Shown: positions 1 through 6,733 of the stretch, piece by piece
Numbering within the stretch: position 1 is the stretch's first letter
How the letters are laid out: every line of letters starts with the position of its first letter
Assembly: GCA_050743625.1 (NCBI GenBank)
Contig: JBOGED010000502.1
Coordinates: 1 to 10,672, forward strand
Source of the DNA: JBOGED01 sp050743625
Lineage (GTDB): Bacteria > Actinomycetota > Nitriliruptoria > Euzebyales > Egibacteraceae
Length of the DNA: 10,672 nucleotides
Direction of reading: 5' to 3'
Program-made: the position numbers and the translations under genes
The notes under the pieces: model-generated
What the model saw: the letters and a program-made list of their open reading frames with translations, nothing else
The model's database searches: none
Told to the model about the DNA's origin: nothing

Positions 1-34
1 CACACAACGAACGAGACGCGTGGGAATCGCCGCG

Positions 35-1924
35 TCAGGCCATCGCCTCTGCCGGGGCCGGGCGCTCGTCCTCGAACTGGGTCTGGTACAGCTCGGCGTA
101 CCGGCCACCGGCCATGAGCAGCTCGGCGTGAGTGCCGCGCTCGACCACACGACCTTGCTCGATGACGAGGATGGCGTCGGCGTCCCTGACGGTGGAGAGA
201 CGGTGGGCGATGACGATGGCGGTCCGGCCCGCCAGGGCGCCGGCCAACGCCGCTTGGACGTCCGCCTCGGAGGTCGAGTCGAGGTGAGCGGTGGCCTCGT
301 CAAGGACGACGACCCGCGGTCGGGCCAGCAGGAGGCGGGCGATGGTCAGCCGCTGGCGCTCCCCACCGGAGAACCGGTAGCCGCGCTCGCCGACCACGGT
401 GTCCAGGCCGTCGGGCAGTGACTCGACCAGGTTGGCGAGGCGCGCGTTGCGCAGCGCGTCCCACAGGTCCGAGTCGGTGGCGTCGGGTCGGGCGTAACGC
501 AAGTTTTCGCGGACCGTGTCGTGGAACAGGTGGCCGTCCTGGGTGACCATCCCCAACGTGTCGCGGATGGAGTCGAAGGACAGGTCCCGCACGTCGATAC
601 CGGACAGCCGCACGGCGCCACTGTCGACGTCGTAGAGGCGCGGTGCCAGCGACGCGATGGTGGACTTCCCGCCGCCTGAGGAGCCGACGAGGGCGACCAG
701 CTGCCCCGGTTCGACCCGGAAGGACACGCCGTGCAAGACCTCCGTCCCACCTCGCGTGTCCAGCGTGGCGACCTCCTCGAGGGAGGCGAGGGACACGCTC
801 TCCGCGGACGGGTACGCGAACCGTACGCCGTCGAACTCCACCGAGACCGGTCCGTCCGGCACCCCGGCGGCGCCTGGCTTCTCGGTGATCAAGGGCGGCA
901 GGTCGAGGACCTCGAAGACCCGCTCGAAGCTGACTAGTGCCGTCATGGCGTCGACCCGCGCGCTGGCGAGCGCGGTCAAGGGCGCGTAGAGCTGAGTGAG
1001 CAGCAAGGCAAGCGTGACGACGGTGCCCGGGTCGAGCCGACCCCGTATGGCCATGTAGCCCCCGAGGCCATAGACCAAGGCCAGGGCGAGGGCCGACACC
1101 GACGCGAGGGCGGTCAGGAACACATGCTGGCCCATGGCGGTACGCACGCCGATCTCGGCGACCCGCTCCGCCCGTTTCCCGAACTCCGCCTCCTCGCGGG
1201 CCGGCCGGCCGAACAGCTTTACCAGCGTCGCGCCGGGCGCGGAGAAGCGCTCGGTCATCTGGGTGGTCATCGCCGAGTTGTGATCGGCCGCCTCTCGCTC
1301 CAGGTGGGCCAGCCGGCCGCCGATCTTTCGCGCCGGCAGCACGAAGAGCGGGAGCAGGACGAGCGCCAGCACGGTGATCTCCCAGGAGCGCACCAGCATC
1401 ACGGCCAGCGTGAGGATGAGCGTGATGAGGTTGCTCACGATACCGGACAGGGTCCAGGTGAAGGCTCGCTGCGCGCCGATCACGTCGTTGTTCAGCCGGC
1501 TGACCAACGCTCCGGTCCGGGTGCGGGTGAAGAACGCCACCGGCATCCGCTGCACGTGACCGAACACGGCGCGACGCAGGTCGAGGATCAGTCCTTCGCC
1601 GATCTTGGACGACTGCCAGCGCTCGGCTACCCCGACCACGGCGTCGAGGACGGCGATGAGCGCGATCAGGACAGCCAGCCCGACGACCCGGCCCTCGCTC
1701 CGACCCCCCACGATCTCATCGACTACCCGACCGGCGAGCACCGGCGTGGCGACGGTCAGGAGCGCGGCCACCACACTCAACGCGAGAAACGCGACGAGTG
1801 CCCGCCGGTGAGGTCGAGCGAAGGCGCCGATACGTCGCAGGGTGGCCCGACTGAACGCCCGCTGCGGCTGGTCACCCTGCATGGCGCTCTCAAGCGCCAT
1901 CCAATGACTGAAGTTCATCTCCAT
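35..1924 (-). CDS. ABC exporter, fused permease and ATPase (half transporter)
   Basis: This is a membrane exporter half-unit expected to work as a dimer, with one transmembrane domain followed by one ATPase domain. With the start chosen here it has 629 residues. Hydrophobic helices span about residues 43-318. The ATPase domain shows Walker A GSSGGGKST (414-422), the Q-loop glutamine (462), signature FSGGERQR (518-525), Walker B VVVLDE with catalytic Glu543, and the H-loop His574. The frame opens further upstream at TTG 1945, but that codon lies inside a promoter dyad. ATG 1924 begins 6 bases after the putative -10 box, and ATG 1918 is also possible. No Shine-Dalgarno sequence is visible, so a leaderless mRNA is likely. 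The family covers drug, lipid and peptide exporters, and the substrate cannot be read from sequence. The SoxR-like promoter suggests export of redox-active or toxic small molecules. The family call is secure; substrate and exact start are inferred. Confidence 0.95.
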   Translation of the reverse strand: MEMNFSHWMALESAMQGDQPQRAFSRATLRRIGAFARPHRRALVAFLALSVVAALLTVATPVLAGRVVDEIVGGRSEGRVVGLAVLIALIAVLDAVVGVAERWQSSKIGEGLILDLRRAVFGHVQRMPVAFFTRTRTGALVSRLNNDVIGAQRAFTWTLSGIVSNLITLILTLAVMLVRSWEITVLALVLLPLFVLPARKIGGRLAHLEREAADHNSAMTTQMTERFSAPGATLVKLFGRPAREEAEFGKRAERVAEIGVRTAMGQHVFLTALASVSALALALVYGLGGYMAIRGRLDPGTVVTLALLLTQLYAPLTALASARVDAMTALVSFERVFEVLDLPPLITEKPGAAGVPDGPVSVEFDGVRFAYPSAESVSLASLEEVATLDTRGGTEVLHGVSFRVEPGQLVALVGSSGGGKSTIASLAPRLYDVDSGAVRLSGIDVRDLSFDSIRDTLGMVTQDGHLFHDTVRENLRYARPDATDSDLWDALRNARLANLVESLPDGLDTVVGERGYRFSGGERQRLTIARLLLARPRVVVLDEATAHLDSTSEADVQAALAGALAGRTAIVIAHRLSTVRDADAILVIEQGRVVERGTHAELLMAGGRYAELYQTQFEDERPAPAEAMA

Positions 1925-1930
1925 GCCATG

Positions 1931-1961
1931 AGAATCGCACCTCAACCTCGCTTGAGGTCAA
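1931..1961 (-). promoter_or_regulatory. MerR/SoxR-type promoter and operator of the ABC exporter
   Basis: On the minus strand a perfect -35-like TTGACC (1956-1961) and a -10-like GATTCT (1931-1936) are separated by exactly 19 bases. The spacer region holds a dyad, ACCTCAA-N6-TTGAGGT (1939-1958), with perfect 7-bp arms. A 19-bp spacer carrying the operator is the hallmark of promoters activated by MerR-family regulators, which untwist the DNA. The CCTCAA/TTGAGG half-sites match those known for SoxR. The -10 box is a weak match, which suits an activated promoter. No MerR or SoxR gene lies in the window. The dyad could also influence the divergent phosphatase gene. Confidence 0.75.
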
Positions 1962-2057
1962 GGGCCAAGGAGCGTCGGCGAGCTGGGACGAGTGCCCGCA
2001 CGCGAGCGTTCACTTGGCTGTCATCGGGGCGTCGGATCTCGCCGGTACTCCGGGCGC

Positions 2058-3590
2058 ATGGTGACTCGCCGCGGGTTTCTCGAGCAGACCGGAGCCGCTG
2101 CCCTTGTGCTGGGCATGCCCGCCCTCAGGCGGGCCGAGCGGCCGAGGATCACCGACGGTGTCCAGAGCGGGGACGTGACCGCGCGCTCGGCGGTGGTCTG
2201 GGCTCGCGCGGACCGTATGGCGCGGATGCTGGTCGAGACCGCGCCGACCGAGTCGTTCGCCACCGCCCGGATGCATCCCGGCCCGTTCGCGACAGCGGAG
2301 ACCGACTTCACCGCGAAGCTGGATCTCGCCGGCCTTCCCCCGGGCCAGGACGTGTACTACCGCGTCTCGTTCTCCGACGGCGGTGTGCGCGGCGAGCCCG
2401 TCGTCGGGCACCTCCGCACGGCGCCCGCGGGCCGGCAGGATGTCCGCTTCGTGTGGTCCGGTGATACCTGCGGCCAGGGCTGGGGTATCAACCCTGACTT
2501 CGGTGGCCTGCGCATGTACGAGACGATGCGAGCGGCCGACCCGGATTTCCTGCTGCACTCCGGCGATACGGTCTACGCGGACGGGCCGCTCGAGGAGCGG
2601 GTGGACCTGGAGGGCGGCGGCATGTGGCGGAACATCGTGACGCCCGCCAAGGCAAAGGTCGCGGAGACGCTCGACGAGTTCCGCGGCCAGTACCGGTATA
2701 GCTTGATGGACGAGCACGTCCGCCGGTTCAACGCGCAGGTGCCCGTGCTCGCGCAGTGGGACGACCACGAGACCACGAACAACTGGTGGCCAGGCGAGAT
2801 CCTGGACGACGACCGGTACACCGTCCGTGACGTCGACATGCTGGCCGCGCGAGGACGCCAAGCCTTCTTCGAGTACATGCCACTGCGCGGCCAGTCGCGC
2901 GTCAACCGGGTCGTCGCCTACGGACCGTCGCTGGACGTGATCTTCCTCGACATGCGGACGAATCGGGGCCCGAACAGCGCGAATGACCAGGCGTCCGGCA
3001 GCCCGATCTTGGGGGCGGCCCAGCTTGCCTGGGTGAAGCGCGAGCTGGAGCGTTCGACCGCGACCTGGAAGGTGATCGCCGCGGATATTCCGATCGGTCT
3101 CGTCGTGCGAGACGGCGACGCGGCGTTCGAGGGTGTGGCGAACGCCCAGGGCGGCCCGCCGCTCGGCCGGGAGCGTGAGCTGGCGGACCTGCTCGCCCAT
3201 ATCCAGCGGCAGCGCATCGCCAACCTCGTATGGCTCACCGCCGACGTCCACTACACCGCCGCGCACCGGTACGACCCCAGCCGAGCGGCGTTCAGCGACT
3301 TCGACCCGTTCTGGGAGTTCGTCTCGGGGCCGATCCACGCCGGCACCGGCGACGTCAACGAGCTCGACCCCACCTTCGGCCCCGAGGTCGTGTTCGCGAA
3401 AGCCTCCGACGTCGCCGGCGCCAGCCCCGCCGACGGCCTCCAGTTCTTCGGCGAGGTCGCGATCGCGGGCGACACGGAGGTGATGACCGTCCGCCTCCGA
3501 GACCTGGCCGGCACCGTCCTCCACGAGACCACCCTGGACCCGTCGCGCTTGGACGACCGTGATGGAGGCGAGCGCCGGTGTGTCGACTGA
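2058..3590 (+). CDS. phoD: PhoD-family alkaline phosphatase/phosphodiesterase, Tat-exported
   Basis: This is a secreted metallophosphoesterase that releases phosphate from phosphodiesters and monoesters, read as 510 residues. The start at ATG 2058 places a twin-arginine signal (TRRGFLEQ, residues 3-10) and a hydrophobic stretch at the N-terminus; the frame is open back to 1992 but would bury this signal. An N-terminal PhoD_N domain (about 30-125, beginning ITDGVQSGDV) precedes the catalytic domain. Metal-site motifs are WSGDTCG with Asp136 and Cys138, GDTVYAD (169-175), WDDHE (234-238) and TADVHYT with Asp397 and His399. These fit PhoD enzymes using Fe and Ca. No Shine-Dalgarno sequence is seen. 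The last five codons and the TGA lie inside a hairpin (3580-3618), so the extreme C-terminus may not be native. No Pho box was recognised. Substrate range is unknown. Confidence 0.92.
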   Translation: MVTRRGFLEQTGAAALVLGMPALRRAERPRITDGVQSGDVTARSAVVWARADRMARMLVETAPTESFATARMHPGPFATAETDFTAKLDLAGLPPGQDVYYRVSFSDGGVRGEPVVGHLRTAPAGRQDVRFVWSGDTCGQGWGINPDFGGLRMYETMRAADPDFLLHSGDTVYADGPLEERVDLEGGGMWRNIVTPAKAKVAETLDEFRGQYRYSLMDEHVRRFNAQVPVLAQWDDHETTNNWWPGEILDDDRYTVRDVDMLAARGRQAFFEYMPLRGQSRVNRVVAYGPSLDVIFLDMRTNRGPNSANDQASGSPILGAAQLAWVKRELERSTATWKVIAADIPIGLVVRDGDAAFEGVANAQGGPPLGRERELADLLAHIQRQRIANLVWLTADVHYTAAHRYDPSRAAFSDFDPFWEFVSGPIHAGTGDVNELDPTFGPEVVFAKASDVAGASPADGLQFFGEVAIAGDTEVMTVRLRDLAGTVLHETTLDPSRLDDRDGGERRCVD

Positions 3591-3618
3591 GGTCCGGAAT
3601 CCGGACTTGAGCCGACAC
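3580..3618. repeat. 39-nt near-perfect palindrome at the end of phoD
   Basis: The arms fold around A3599. There are seven perfect pairs (GTCCGGA/TCCGGAC), then further pairing out to GTGTCG (3580-3585) opposite CGACAC (3613-3618), with two mismatches and one G-T pair. The phoD stop TGA (3588-3590) lies in the left arm, and the right arm abuts the dehydrogenase remnant. It may work as a transcription terminator hairpin, though no T-tract follows, or it may be a small inserted palindrome. It does not share sequence with the other two hairpins in the window. Confidence 0.7.
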
Positions 3619-3993
3619 GGTGGAGGCTCTATCGACCGCGTGTCGAGCATCTCCGGGCGGATGCCCGGCCGTGGCACGGCCGCATATCGCTGCTCGAAGG
3701 CGGGCATCGACATGCTCGTGAAGGTCGCCGCCATCGAGCTCGGCGCCCACGGCGTCCGGGTTAACGCCGTCGCGCCGGGTATCACCGAGACCACGATGAA
3801 CGCCGAGTTCCGCGCCGTCCCCGGCATGGTGGACCGGATGAGCAGCCGTACACCCCTGAGTGGCATCGCCGCTCCGGCGACGATCGCCGACGTCGTGGTC
3901 GGGCTCCTGCGCATGGACTGGGTCACCGGCCACACCCTCGCCGCCGACGGCGGCCTCAGCCTGTACCGCGCGCTCGATCAAGGAGATGGATGA
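3619..3993 (+). pseudogene. Short-chain dehydrogenase/reductase remnant, C-terminal half only
   Basis: The translated stretch starts GGGSIDRVSSISGRMPG and carries the SDR catalytic serine (VSSISG) and the Tyr/Lys pair in AAYRCSKAG. It continues through ELGAHGVRVNAVAPG and ends with a VTGHTLAADGG motif typical of this family. About 124 codons remain, against about 250 in a complete SDR. The whole N-terminal Rossmann part with the TGxxxGIG nucleotide-binding motif is missing, so oxidoreductase activity is not expected. The loss lies exactly beside the 3580-3618 palindrome. The frame is open back to 3559, overlapping phoD, but no start there has a ribosome binding site. The stop TGA overlaps the start of the next gene as ATGA. 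The reading frame is intact, so translation driving the downstream gene is possible. Confidence 0.8.
3980..3985 (+). promoter_or_regulatory. Ribosome binding site of the 2H phosphoesterase gene
   Basis: AAGGAG lies 4 bases before ATG 3990. It fixes this start and lies inside the last codons of the SDR remnant. Confidence 0.7.
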
Positions 3994-4562
3994 GCGCGAC
4001 AGCCATCGTCGTTCCCGTCCCGGAGGCCGAGCCGGTCGTCCAGAGGTGGCGCCAGCGCTGCACGGACGACGGCGCCGAGGGTATGCCGGCCCACATCACC
4101 TTGCTGTACCCGTTCGCGGATCCGGGTGTCGTCATCCCTGAGAGAGTCGGTGCCGTTCTCAGAAGGTTCGGGCCGGTGAAGCTCACGCTGACCTCGGCGG
4201 CACGCTTCGCTGGCACCAGCACGGTGCTTTTCCTTGAGCCCGTGCCAGACGCTGCCTTCCGAGCGATGACCGCCGCGCTCACCGGCGCCTTCCCCCAGTA
4301 CCAACCCTACGGTGGCGCATTCGACGACGTGGTTCCGCATCTCACCGTCGCCGCCAGCGCTGACGAGGACGTGCTCGCTCGGATCGAACGCGACGTCACG
4401 CGCGCTCTCCCGATCCACGCCCGAGCCACCCAAGTGTGGCTGATGGAACACCGAGACAGCCGGTGGCGCATACACACCCGGTTTCCGCTCGGTCACCGCT
4501 TCGCCGTCCCGAACTCCGACTTTGGGGTGTATGCGCACAAAAATCGGAGTTCGGGGTCGTGA
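3990..4562 (+). CDS. 2H phosphoesterase (2'-5' RNA ligase-like protein)
   Basis: This 190-residue protein carries the two HxT motifs that define the 2H superfamily: His35-Ile-Thr37 within AHITLLYPF, and His117-Leu-Thr119 within PHLTVAA. The members act on 2',3'-cyclic or 2'-5' phosphodiester bonds in RNA or nucleotides; the substrate here is unknown. It starts at ATG 3990, with AAGGAG at 3980-3985 and a short 4-base spacing, overlapping the stop of the SDR remnant by 4 nt. The domain appears to end near residue 168 (RFPLG). Most of the remaining tail, PNSDFGVYAHKNRSSGS, is encoded by the palindrome at 4508-4555 and is not part of the family fold. The upstream SDR piece is broken, so this gene has probably lost its original operon partner. 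Confidence 0.85.
   Translation: MSATAIVVPVPEAEPVVQRWRQRCTDDGAEGMPAHITLLYPFADPGVVIPERVGAVLRRFGPVKLTLTSAARFAGTSTVLFLEPVPDAAFRAMTAALTGAFPQYQPYGGAFDDVVPHLTVAASADEDVLARIERDVTRALPIHARATQVWLMEHRDSRWRIHTRFPLGHRFAVPNSDFGVYAHKNRSSGS
4508..4555. repeat. Dispersed hairpin element, copy 1
   Basis: A perfect 12-bp outer stem, CCCGAACTCCGA with TCGGAGTTCGGG, is followed by a C-A mismatch, three A-T pairs and an imperfect GGGG..GTAT..GC apex. It has the same length as, and aligns without gaps to, the element at 9156-9205. It encodes the C-terminal tail of the 2H phosphoesterase and ends just before its TGA (4560-4562). It lies between the convergent 2H and proC genes, so it may serve as a terminator. No T-tract follows. 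Confidence 0.8.
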
Positions 4563-4586
4563 GATCCATAGGGTTGACCAGTCCTC

Positions 4587-4685
4587 CTGGCGCAGGAGTT
4601 CGACGCCGACCCGTTCCTGCTGCCCACACTCCGCGGCCGGGACCAGCCGGCATTGTTTGCCGGGCTCCGCGCCGCCCGTAGCCGA
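4587..4685 (+). pseudogene. Probable remnant of a SWIM zinc-finger protein gene
   Basis: An open stretch with no start or Shine-Dalgarno sequence translates to LAQEFDADPFLLPTLRG, then RDQPALFAGLRAARS. The DPFLL..LRGR..ALLAALRAAR pattern recalls a segment of actinobacterial SWIM zinc-finger family proteins. This is from memory, not a search. A stop codon (4575-4577) closes the frame just upstream. Downstream the frame runs on without recognisable similarity and into proC on the other strand. No Cys/His zinc site is present in the piece. It sits about 30 bases beyond the 4508-4555 hairpin. Confidence 0.4.
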
Positions 4686-4769
4686 GGACGCCGACGAGCA
4701 ACCGATCCGATGGACCAGCTGATCGCCCAGGAGCTTTCACCGCCCGCGGCGATCTCGCCGCGGTCACTG

Positions 4770-5594
4770 TCAGGAGCGCCGCCGGCCGAGGGCGCCGAGT
4801 TCCTCGGAGCGGATTTTGGCGGCCTCGATGGCGTTGATGAAGGCGGCGCGGACGCGTTCTTGCTCCAGGACGCGGATGGCGGCGATCGTGGTGCCGCCGG
4901 GTGAGGTGACGGACTCGCGGATCTCGACGGGGTGGCGGCCGGTGTCGCGGAGCATCTTCGCGGTGCCGACCATGGTCTGCACGATCAGCTCGGTGGCGAT
5001 TTCACGAGACAGGCCCAGCAGGATGCCGGCGTCGATCATCGACTCGGCGATGAGCGCGAAGTAGGCGGGGCCGGAGCCGGACAGCGCGGTGACGGCGTCG
5101 AGGTGCTCCTCGGCGAGGTGCACGACCCGGCCGACGTGCCCGAGCAGGCGCTCCGCGATCGCGAGATGCTCCGGCCCGGCGAAACGGCCCGGCGCGACCG
5201 CGCTCATCGCCTCATCGACCTGAACGGGCACGTTGGACATCACGCGCACGACGGCGATGTCGGTGGCCAGCGCGTCCTCGATCACCGCGGTCGGTACCCC
5301 GGCGACGACGCTGATCACCATCTGGCCAGCGCGCACCTTTGGTGCGATCTGCTCCAGCAGAGCGCTCAGGCTCTGCGGCTTCGGGGCGAGCACCAGCACG
5401 TCGACCTCGCTCGCGGCCGCCGGTGAGTCAGTGTCCGCATGGATGCCGTAGGTCCGCGTGAGCAGGCTGGCACGTGACGGCGTCCGGACGGTGCACCGCA
5501 CCTGATCGGGGGTAGCCCAGCCCGAGCGCAGAAGGCCCGAAAGCAGCGCTTCCCCCATGCGCCCAGCCCCGAGGATCGCAAGAGTTCCCTCCAT
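4770..5594 (-). CDS. proC: Pyrroline-5-carboxylate reductase
   Basis: This cytosolic enzyme carries out the last step of proline synthesis, reducing 1-pyrroline-5-carboxylate to L-proline with NAD(P)H. At 274 residues it has the usual length. The dinucleotide-binding motif is ILGAGRMGEAL (7-17) and LAPKPQS (69-75) closes the Rossmann domain. LSGSGPAYFA (171-180) and the ProC signature around ESVTSPGGTTIAAI (227-240) mark the dimerisation domain. The start at ATG 5594 is just ahead of the nucleotide-binding strand, as expected. No Shine-Dalgarno sequence precedes it; a -10-like TAGCAT ends 9 bases upstream, so the mRNA may have almost no leader. It lies 224 bp downstream of proline dehydrogenase on the same strand, which catalyses the first step of the opposite pathway. 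Confidence 0.96.
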   Translation of the reverse strand: MEGTLAILGAGRMGEALLSGLLRSGWATPDQVRCTVRTPSRASLLTRTYGIHADTDSPAAASEVDVLVLAPKPQSLSALLEQIAPKVRAGQMVISVVAGVPTAVIEDALATDIAVVRVMSNVPVQVDEAMSAVAPGRFAGPEHLAIAERLLGHVGRVVHLAEEHLDAVTALSGSGPAYFALIAESMIDAGILLGLSREIATELIVQTMVGTAKMLRDTGRHPVEIRESVTSPGGTTIAAIRVLEQERVRAAFINAIEAAKIRSEELGALGRRRS

Positions 5595-5818
5595 AGGAGA
5601 CCGATGCTAACGGTCCGCACGGAACGTCCCATGGATGCGGCTGCGGTCCTGCGGCCGTGCCCTCCGCGGGCTCGGTTGTGGATAGTCGGGTGTGCGTCTT
5701 CTTCGTCAGCGAACCAGAGCAGTGCGACCAGGTTGGGGCGTGCTGTCCAGTGACGAGGTGGAGTGCAGCGTTTCCATCGATTAGCTCGGCCGCGGCATAC
5801 GAGGGAGGTCCGCTCGTC
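5595..5818. other. 224-bp intergenic region between proline dehydrogenase and proC
   Basis: I found no gene, RNA or repeat here that I can support. On the minus strand, TAGCAT (5604-5609) lies just before the proC start and could be its -10 box; no convincing -35 hexamer is visible at 16-18 bases. The long plus-strand open frame crossing the region has no homology signal and is a high-GC artefact. The gap separates proC from the tightly packed mshA cluster, so proC probably has its own promoter here. Confidence 0.4.
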
Positions 5819-6733
5819 CTACCTTCCTCGAAGAGCCCGCAGGAAGAATGCGAGGTTGGCGGGGCGCTCGGCGAGGCGGCGCATGAGGTACGGGTACCAC
5901 TGCTCACCGAACGGCACGTAGACGCGGACGCGATAGCCGTCACGGACCAGCTGGTCCTGCAGCGGGGTACGGACGCCGTGGAGCATCTGGAACTCGAACG
6001 CGTCGCGGGGGACGCCGAGATGGGTGGCGAGCTGCCTCACGTTGTCGATCTGCACGTGGTCGTGGGTGGCGATACGCGGGTAGGCGCCCTCGCGCAGGAG
6101 GAGATCGGCGCACACGGCGTAGTTGACGTCGACCTCGGCCTTGGTCGGGAACGCGACGGCGGGCGGCTCGGCGTAGGCGCCCTTGCACAGGCGGGCGCTC
6201 GCGCGGGCGGCATTCAGGCGGCCGAGATCGTCCCGCGTCCGACGCAGGTAGGCCTGGACCGCGCAGCCGATCTCGCGGTGGCCGGCGGCCCTCAGGTCCT
6301 CCACGAGCCCGATCGTCGCCTCGGTGACGTCACTGCCCTCCATGTCGAGGGTCACGTGGGCGCCCGCTTGCTCGGCGGCGGCGACGATCCCGGCGATGAG
6401 GTCCCGCGCGAGGCCGGAATCGACGTGCAGCCCCATCTGCGTCGGCTTCACCGAGACGCCACAATCGAGCCGCTCGCCGGCGATCCGCGCGAGGGCCTCG
6501 CGGTACACGCGCGCCGCGGCGCGGGCCTCGCTGGCGGTCGCGACGCTCTCGCCGAGGTAGTCGAGGGTGGACGACTTCCCTCGCCCGCCCAGGGCAATCG
6601 CCGCGGAGATCCCCTCCTCCAGCGTGTCACCGGCCACGAACCGCAACGCGAGCCGGCGTGGCAACGCCCAACCCGTCACCGCCCGCTTGGCCAGCGCGCT
6701 CTCAGAGGCGTGGAGCAGCGCGGTCCGGAGCAC
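5819..6733 (-). CDS. Proline dehydrogenase, monofunctional
   Basis: This FAD enzyme oxidises L-proline to 1-pyrroline-5-carboxylate, usually passing electrons to the respiratory chain at the membrane face. At 304 residues it has the size of the stand-alone bacterial enzymes rather than the bifunctional PutA. Barrel motifs typical of the family run in order: VSVKPTQMG (93-101), LDMEGSD (129-135), VQAYLRRT (159-166), RLCKGAY (181-187), ATHDH (222-226) and FEFQMLHGVR (247-256). The C-terminal substrate helix shows YLMRRLAERP (282-291). It starts at GTG 6733, immediately after the upstream gene's TAG. A GAGG a few bases ahead may act as its ribosome binding site. No P5C dehydrogenase gene is in the window. 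It is co-directional and gapless with the hydrolase gene, so co-transcription is very likely. Confidence 0.95.
   Translation of the reverse strand: MLRTALLHASESALAKRAVTGWALPRRLALRFVAGDTLEEGISAAIALGGRGKSSTLDYLGESVATASEARAAARVYREALARIAGERLDCGVSVKPTQMGLHVDSGLARDLIAGIVAAAEQAGAHVTLDMEGSDVTEATIGLVEDLRAAGHREIGCAVQAYLRRTRDDLGRLNAARASARLCKGAYAEPPAVAFPTKAEVDVNYAVCADLLLREGAYPRIATHDHVQIDNVRQLATHLGVPRDAFEFQMLHGVRTPLQDQLVRDGYRVRVYVPFGEQWYPYLMRRLAERPANLAFFLRALRGR

Noticed and set aside
1992..2057. Extended phoD N-terminus from ATG 1992
   Set aside because: It would place 22 residues before the twin-arginine signal, which works near the N-terminus; ATG 2058 fits the signal peptide.
1124..2464. 446-residue plus-strand open frame across the exporter and the phoD start
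   Set aside because: Antisense to a secure ABC exporter and out of frame with phoD; composition is that of a GC-rich shadow frame.
2010..3935. 641-residue open frame on the minus strand opposite phoD and the SDR remnant
   Set aside because: It is a mirror of high-GC coding sequence, runs antisense across three units, and shows no domain motif; phoD on the other strand has all its metal-site motifs.
5780..5818. ACGAG/CTCGT stem after the proline dehydrogenase stop as a terminator
   Set aside because: Arms of only 5 bp and no T-tract; too weak to call.
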